From positions 1 through 10,097 of the forward strand of contig JABFSV010000016.1 of NCBI GenBank assembly GCA_013140405.1: DNA of 10,097 bases. Direction: 5' to 3'. A program made the translations under genes and the position numbers. The notes below the pieces were generated by a model that ran no database searches, was not told the origin of the DNA, and saw nothing but the letters and a program-made list of their open reading frames with translations. This DNA comes from Methyloglobulus sp. (GTDB lineage: Bacteria > Pseudomonadota > Gammaproteobacteria > Methylococcales > Methylomonadaceae). Shown here piece after piece: positions 7,580-10,097 of this stretch (position 1 is its first letter; each line of letters begins with the position of its first letter).

Positions 7580-7642
7580 ATCCATACAAATCATTTAGCC
7601 GTCTTTCCGGCAGGGATCGCCGGAATCCAGTACACATGGATG
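7580..7642 (+). repeat. REP-like palindromic element between clpX2 and grx-bolA
   Basis: A perfect 7-bp inverted repeat, TTCCGGC (7605-7611) and GCCGGAA (7619-7625), encloses a 7-base loop, AGGGATC. It is flanked by a shorter outer pair, CATCCAT (about 7580-7586) and ATGGATG (7636-7642), and a nearby ATCCA/TGGAT pair. The wording 'TTCCGGCAGGGATCGCCGGAATCCAG' style of core (seen here at 7605-7630) resembles dispersed palindromes common in many proteobacterial genomes, which are REP/RAYT-type elements. No T-run follows, so it is not a typical intrinsic terminator. It may act as an RNA-stabilising or attenuating hairpin between the unfoldase and redox genes. The family assignment is from memory of such motifs, not from a search. 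Confidence 0.55.
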
Positions 7643-7670
7643 TAGAAACCAAAATAACAACGTGAGACTT

Positions 7671-8282
7671 ATGAAAACAGAAGACAAGATCCGCAAGCAA
7701 TTGGAAGAAAATCCGATCATTCTCTATATGAAAGGCATACCGGCTAATCCGCAATGTGGATTTTCTGGCAAAACAGTCGGCATCCTTAATGCGACCAACA
7801 TCCCTTATGCGTATGTGAATGTACTGGAAGCGCCGTTTATCCGCGAGAAGTTACCCAGCATTTCCCACTGGCCAACCTATCCACAATTGTTTGTAAATGG
7901 GGAGCTCGTCGGTGGCTGCGATATTGTCGAGGAGATGTCCATTAACGGTACTTTGTTGCCATTATTACAAACTGGCATTCCGAAAAGTTCAGCAGAAAAT
8001 GACTCGTTATCAACCTATGATGTCGAGCAATTAGTTAAGAAAGATATTAACGATGCCGAGGTGATGATTGAAGGTGAAGGCTGTGATTTATTGATAACAG
8101 TTATTAGCACTCAATTTAACGATTTAACCTTGGTAAAAAAACAGCAACTGGTTATGGCAACGTTAAAAGAGCCGTTAGCATCAGGCAAACTTCATGCGGT
8201 CAGCGTGAAAGCTTATACGCCAGACGAATGGCAAGCTTTGCAAGTTCAGAAACCTTCAGGCCTATTGCAAATACAGCTTTAA
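7671..8282 (+). CDS. Monothiol glutaredoxin (CGFS)-BolA/IbaG fusion protein
   Basis: This 203-residue protein joins two partners that are normally separate. Residues 1-103 are a Grx4/GrxD-type monothiol glutaredoxin: KIRKQLEENPIILYMKG, active-site CGFS at 29-32, WPTYPQLFVNGELVGGCD with the cis-Pro and the glutathione-binding GGCD motif. A linker of about ten residues (PKSSAENDS) leads to a BolA domain of IbaG/YrbA type at about 113-197: GEGCDLLITVIS, LVKKQQLV and KLHAVSVKAYTPDEW. The candidate BolA-side cluster ligands, a Cys in GEGC and the His in KLHAVS, are both kept. Separate CGFS-Grx and BolA proteins form [2Fe-2S]-bridged heterodimers, so the fusion probably carries or senses a cluster in cis or between molecules. 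The ATG at 7671 fits the start of GrxD relatives; an in-frame GTG at 7662 is possible. A. vinelandii has a nif-linked Grx5, giving a functional parallel. Confidence 0.92.
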   Translation: MKTEDKIRKQLEENPIILYMKGIPANPQCGFSGKTVGILNATNIPYAYVNVLEAPFIREKLPSISHWPTYPQLFVNGELVGGCDIVEEMSINGTLLPLLQTGIPKSSAENDSLSTYDVEQLVKKDINDAEVMIEGEGCDLLITVISTQFNDLTLVKKQQLVMATLKEPLASGKLHAVSVKAYTPDEWQALQVQKPSGLLQIQL

Positions 8283-8336
8283 TTTTGAATATAAAGGTAC
8301 ATAGGCGCATAGAAAAAACTATTTTGATGACCTGGT

Positions 8337-8343
8337 GAGGTGG
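8337..8343 (+). promoter_or_regulatory. Shine-Dalgarno site fixing the nifF start
   Basis: GAGGTGG lies three bases before the ATG at 8347 and includes the GTG at 8335-level region that could otherwise be read as an in-frame start four codons upstream. Because the strong site overlaps that GTG, the true start is the ATG at 8347, giving the MAKVGIFFG N-terminus usual for NifF. Confidence 0.65.
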
Positions 8344-8346
8344 TTT

Positions 8347-8880
8347 ATGGCTAAGGTAGGCATTTTTTTTGGAACAGACACCGGCAATACCCGTCGCATA
8401 GCTAAAGATATATCGGTTAGTTTGACCTCAGCCATCGCCGCAAAACCAGTCAATATCCGTAACTCCTCAGTTGACGACTTGATGAAGTTCGATACCCTGA
8501 TTTTAGGTTCACCCACTTATGGTGAAGGCCAGTTACCCGGCTTATCCACCGGTAATGCGACCGAGAGCTGGGAAGAGTTTTTGCCAAAACTGGATGGGCA
8601 GGATTTTAGTGGTAAAAAGGTGGCGATCTATGGCTTGGGCAACCAAAAAGGTTATCCGTGTGAATTTGTGGATGCCATGTATTATTTATATGAACGGTTT
8701 AGGCAATGTGGCGCAACCATGATTGGTGAATGGGAAATTGACGGCTACAAATTTCAAAATTCTAAATCGGTTATTGATAACCGTTTCGTCGGTTTGGCAT
8801 TGGATCAGGAAAATCAAAAAGACCTTACTCCGGAAAGATTGGAAACCTGGCTAAAAATGCTGGCGGTAGCTTGGGATTGA
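8347..8880 (+). CDS. nifF: NifF, long-chain flavodoxin electron donor to nitrogenase
   Basis: NifF is an FMN protein that donates low-potential electrons to the Fe protein (NifH). The 177-residue product is a long-chain flavodoxin. The FMN phosphate loop TDTGNTRRIA is at about residues 10-19. The first isoalloxazine loop, GSPTYGEGQLPGL, is at about 58-70. The long-chain insertion and second loop appear as YGLGNQKGYPCEFVDAM and GEWEIDGYKFQNSKSV. The segment ESWEEFLPKLDGQDFSGK matches what I recall of A. vinelandii NifF closely. There is one Cys near GYPCEF. It lies 64 bases after grx-bolA and 38 before the Rieske gene. I see no sigma-54 or clear sigma-70 promoter in the short upstream gap, so read-through from upstream is likely. 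Confidence 0.95.
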   Translation: MAKVGIFFGTDTGNTRRIAKDISVSLTSAIAAKPVNIRNSSVDDLMKFDTLILGSPTYGEGQLPGLSTGNATESWEEFLPKLDGQDFSGKKVAIYGLGNQKGYPCEFVDAMYYLYERFRQCGATMIGEWEIDGYKFQNSKSVIDNRFVGLALDQENQKDLTPERLETWLKMLAVAWD

Positions 8881-8918
8881 GGCTTTCCAGTCGAAGCATG
8901 GCCGACTCAGGAATAGTT

Positions 8919-9284
8919 ATGGCAAACGACAAATACAAACTGGTTTGCACTTTTGATGAGTTACAAGGTGTCAGTTATTTAACCCGTAGCATTCAGTTTA
9001 AGAAGCAGCCAACCTCTGCTATTCTGTTTATGTTTGAAGGCATTCCCTATGCTTACGTCAACCATTGCATGCACATGCACCGCCCGCTTAACTGCGAACA
9101 GGATGCCATTTTTGATGAAACCGGTAAATATCTGCGTTGCTCCATGCACGGCTTTATCTTCGACCCTAAAACCGGCGAATGCCAAAGCCCGGTGTGTTTA
9201 GGGCAACGTTTGCAAGCGCTGCGTTTGGAAGATATTGAAGGCACGTTGTATTTTGCTGAAAAGCATCTGACGCTTGTCGATTAA
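8919..9284 (+). CDS. Rieske-type [2Fe-2S] ferredoxin
   Basis: A small soluble Rieske protein of 121 residues carrying one [2Fe-2S] cluster with two Cys and two His ligands. The ligand motifs are visible: C50-M-H52 in NHCMHMHRPLNC and C74-S-M-H77 in RCSMHGFIFDPKTGEC. The 21 residues between C52-side and C74-side boxes are typical of ferredoxin-type Rieske domains. There is no N-terminal membrane anchor and no partner oxygenase gene nearby, so it is probably a free electron carrier rather than a dioxygenase or bc1 subunit. Starts at 8871 and 8898 are in frame but overlap or crowd nifF and lack a ribosome binding site; the ATG at 8919 has AGGA about seven bases upstream. Placement between nifF and rseC suggests a role in electron transfer or redox sensing around nitrogenase; this is inference. 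Confidence 0.88.
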   Translation: MANDKYKLVCTFDELQGVSYLTRSIQFKKQPTSAILFMFEGIPYAYVNHCMHMHRPLNCEQDAIFDETGKYLRCSMHGFIFDPKTGECQSPVCLGQRLQALRLEDIEGTLYFAEKHLTLVD

Positions 9285-9296
9285 AAGGGCATTCCG

Positions 9297-9734
9297 ATGA
9301 TTGAAGAATTAGCGGTCGTTGTGAAAATAGAAAACTACCAAGTCTGGGTTGTCGGCGGGCAAAACAGCGCATGCGGTGGCTGCCTTCAAAAAGCATCGTG
9401 TACAACTAATGCACTCGGTAGTGTGTTAAAGAAGAAATCAGTCCGGGTTGATACTGATATTGAATTAAAAACTGGCGATCAAGTCATGGTCGCCATAGAT
9501 GAAGCGGTCTTGCTACAGGCTTCCTTAGTATTGTATTTATTACCGCTAATCGCATTGTTCACCAGTGCCGGCGTTGCAGACTGGCTCTTGGCAGATAACA
9601 TCAAGTATGCAGATTTATGGATTGCTGCCAGTGCCTTTTCGGGGTTTTTACTATGCTTATGGTTGATCAACAAAGCGCAAAACTTAATGATACTGGGTTA
9701 TTACGCTCGTCCCATCGTCGTAAAGAAAATTTAG
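9297..9734 (+). CDS. rseC: RseC/MucC-family membrane protein
   Basis: RseC/MucC proteins are inner-membrane proteins known from sigma-E control and, in E. coli, from the Rsx (Rnf-like) system that reduces SoxR. The 145-residue product matches in layout: an N-terminal soluble region starting MIEELAVVVKIEN, a cysteine cluster CGGCLQKASC at residues 27-36 with C-x2-C-x5-C spacing as in E. coli RseC, a small beta region (VRVDTDIELKTGDQVMVAI), then two membrane spans at about 77-99 (LLQASLVLYLLPLIALFTS region) and 105-125 (LWIAASAFSGFLLCLWLI). It has a purine-rich site (AAAAGGG) seven bases before the ATG and sits 12 bases after the Rieske gene. No sigma-E genes are visible, so an Rnf/electron-transport role is more likely here than stress signalling. 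Confidence 0.88.
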   Translation: MIEELAVVVKIENYQVWVVGGQNSACGGCLQKASCTTNALGSVLKKKSVRVDTDIELKTGDQVMVAIDEAVLLQASLVLYLLPLIALFTSAGVADWLLADNIKYADLWIAASAFSGFLLCLWLINKAQNLMILGYYARPIVVKKI

Positions 9735-9748
9735 CCTTGCATGGCAGA

Positions 9749-10048
9749 ATGAATGTTTGGGCAATTGATAAAGACATACCGCTTAAACTGCTGCTATTGG
9801 AGTTGGTGCATTGTTACGGAGAAAATACCCTGGCATTAAACGCCCAAGAACAACATTACCAGGCTGTTGAAATTAGCGTCATGGACAATCCCAACCTTGC
9901 GGCTTATATCTTCACTTTCGGCCAAAATGCAGGGTGTTACGGCATAGACCTGAAATATCCCATTTCTGCCAATAACATTGTCGGTGGCAATGAAAATCTC
10001 ACCTTAGACCAAACTCTCGAAATAATTGCTATCCATCTTTTTTCATAA
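9749..10048 (+). CDS. Unrecognised 99-residue protein downstream of rseC
   Basis: I do not recognise this family. From the ATG at 9749 the product is 99 residues: MNVWAIDKDIPLKLLLLELVHC at the start, an alternating beta-like middle (AVEISVMDNPNLAAYIFTFG), a short GQNAGCYGIDLKYP segment, and a helical C-terminus (TLDQTLEIIAIHLFS). Two cysteines are present, in VHCYGE and AGCYG. It looks soluble and compact (mixed alpha/beta); there is no signal peptide or membrane span. The frame is open further upstream: ATGs at 9653 and 9659 would overlap rseC by about 80 bases, and a TTG lies at 9737. The 9749 start is chosen to avoid the long overlap, although its ribosome binding site is poor. Context suggests a redox or Rnf-linked role, but nothing in the sequence proves that. 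Confidence 0.7.
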   Translation: MNVWAIDKDIPLKLLLLELVHCYGENTLALNAQEQHYQAVEISVMDNPNLAAYIFTFGQNAGCYGIDLKYPISANNIVGGNENLTLDQTLEIIAIHLFS

Positions 10049-10057
10049 ACCTTCATT

Positions 10058-10097
10058 ATGCAGCCAGAACAATCAACTGAATGCCGTTATTTCGTCA
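10058..10097 (+). CDS. Start of a further gene, cut by the window edge
   Basis: An ATG nine bases after the preceding stop opens a frame of 13 complete codons (MQPEQSTECRYFV) that runs off the right edge without a stop. Spacing and direction fit the operon. There is no clear purine-rich ribosome binding site, and too little is visible to assign a family. Confidence 0.4.
   Translation, partial: MQPEQSTECRYFV

Noticed and set aside
7605..7625. Hairpin as an intrinsic terminator of the nif operon
   Set aside because: No run of T follows the stem and the gene direction and theme continue downstream.
8283..8346. Gap before nifF examined for its own promoter or a terminator of grx-bolA
   Set aside because: AT-rich bases (TATAAA, TATTTT) are present, but there is no matching -35, no sigma-54 consensus and no hairpin with a T-run.

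Overview
The window is a slice of a bacterial nitrogen-fixation (nif) cluster. Every gene is on the + strand and they are packed nearly end to end. The order nifU-nifS-nifV-cysE-(unknown)-nifW-nifZ-nifM-clpX2 followed by nifF closely matches what is known of the major nif cluster of Azotobacter vinelandii. This points to a gammaproteobacterium. The moderate G+C (roughly mid-40s percent by eye), the RseC homologue beside nifF and a REP-like CCGGC/GCCGG hairpin would fit a type I methanotroph (Methylomonas/Methylobacter relatives). That assignment is inference, and other diazotrophic gammaproteobacteria cannot be excluded.

Layout. Positions 1-2951 hold the Fe-S and homocitrate block: the 3' part of nifU (scaffold), nifS (cysteine desulfurase) and nifV (homocitrate synthase). 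Positions 2964-4603 are the least standard part: a 48-codon small ORF coupled to cysE, a cysE with an added Cys-bearing tail, a TPR-like gene of unknown function, and a 36-codon single-span membrane peptide. Positions 4620-7573 are the nitrogenase maturation and quality-control block: nifW, nifZ, nifM (parvulin-type prolyl isomerase) and clpX2 (nif-specific unfoldase). A REP-like hairpin sits in the only sizeable gap (7574-7670). Positions 7671-10097 are a redox block: a monothiol glutaredoxin fused to a BolA/IbaG domain, flavodoxin nifF, a Rieske [2Fe-2S] ferredoxin, a two-span RseC/MucC protein, an unrecognised small protein, and the first codons of another gene.

How they work together. CysE makes O-acetylserine for cysteine synthesis. 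NifS takes sulfur from cysteine and NifU assembles it into Fe-S clusters. NifV supplies the homocitrate of FeMo-co. NifW, NifZ and NifM help mature the two nitrogenase components, and ClpX2 probably trims levels of biosynthetic Nif proteins. The Grx-BolA fusion is likely a cluster carrier or sensor. NifF, the Rieske protein and RseC suggest an electron-supply module, possibly leading to an Rnf complex beyond the right edge.

Stop/start overlaps (nifU/nifS, small ORF/cysE, nifW/nifZ, nifM/clpX2) and the absence of any convincing internal sigma-54 promoter or terminator suggest one or two long transcripts driven from upstream. The most noteworthy items are the Grx-BolA fusion, two microproteins with near-ideal ribosome binding sites, the Cys tail of CysE and the substitution of the RKH loop in ClpX2. 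No stretch longer than 300 bases lacks a gene. I see no tRNA, rRNA, CRISPR array or insertion sequence.
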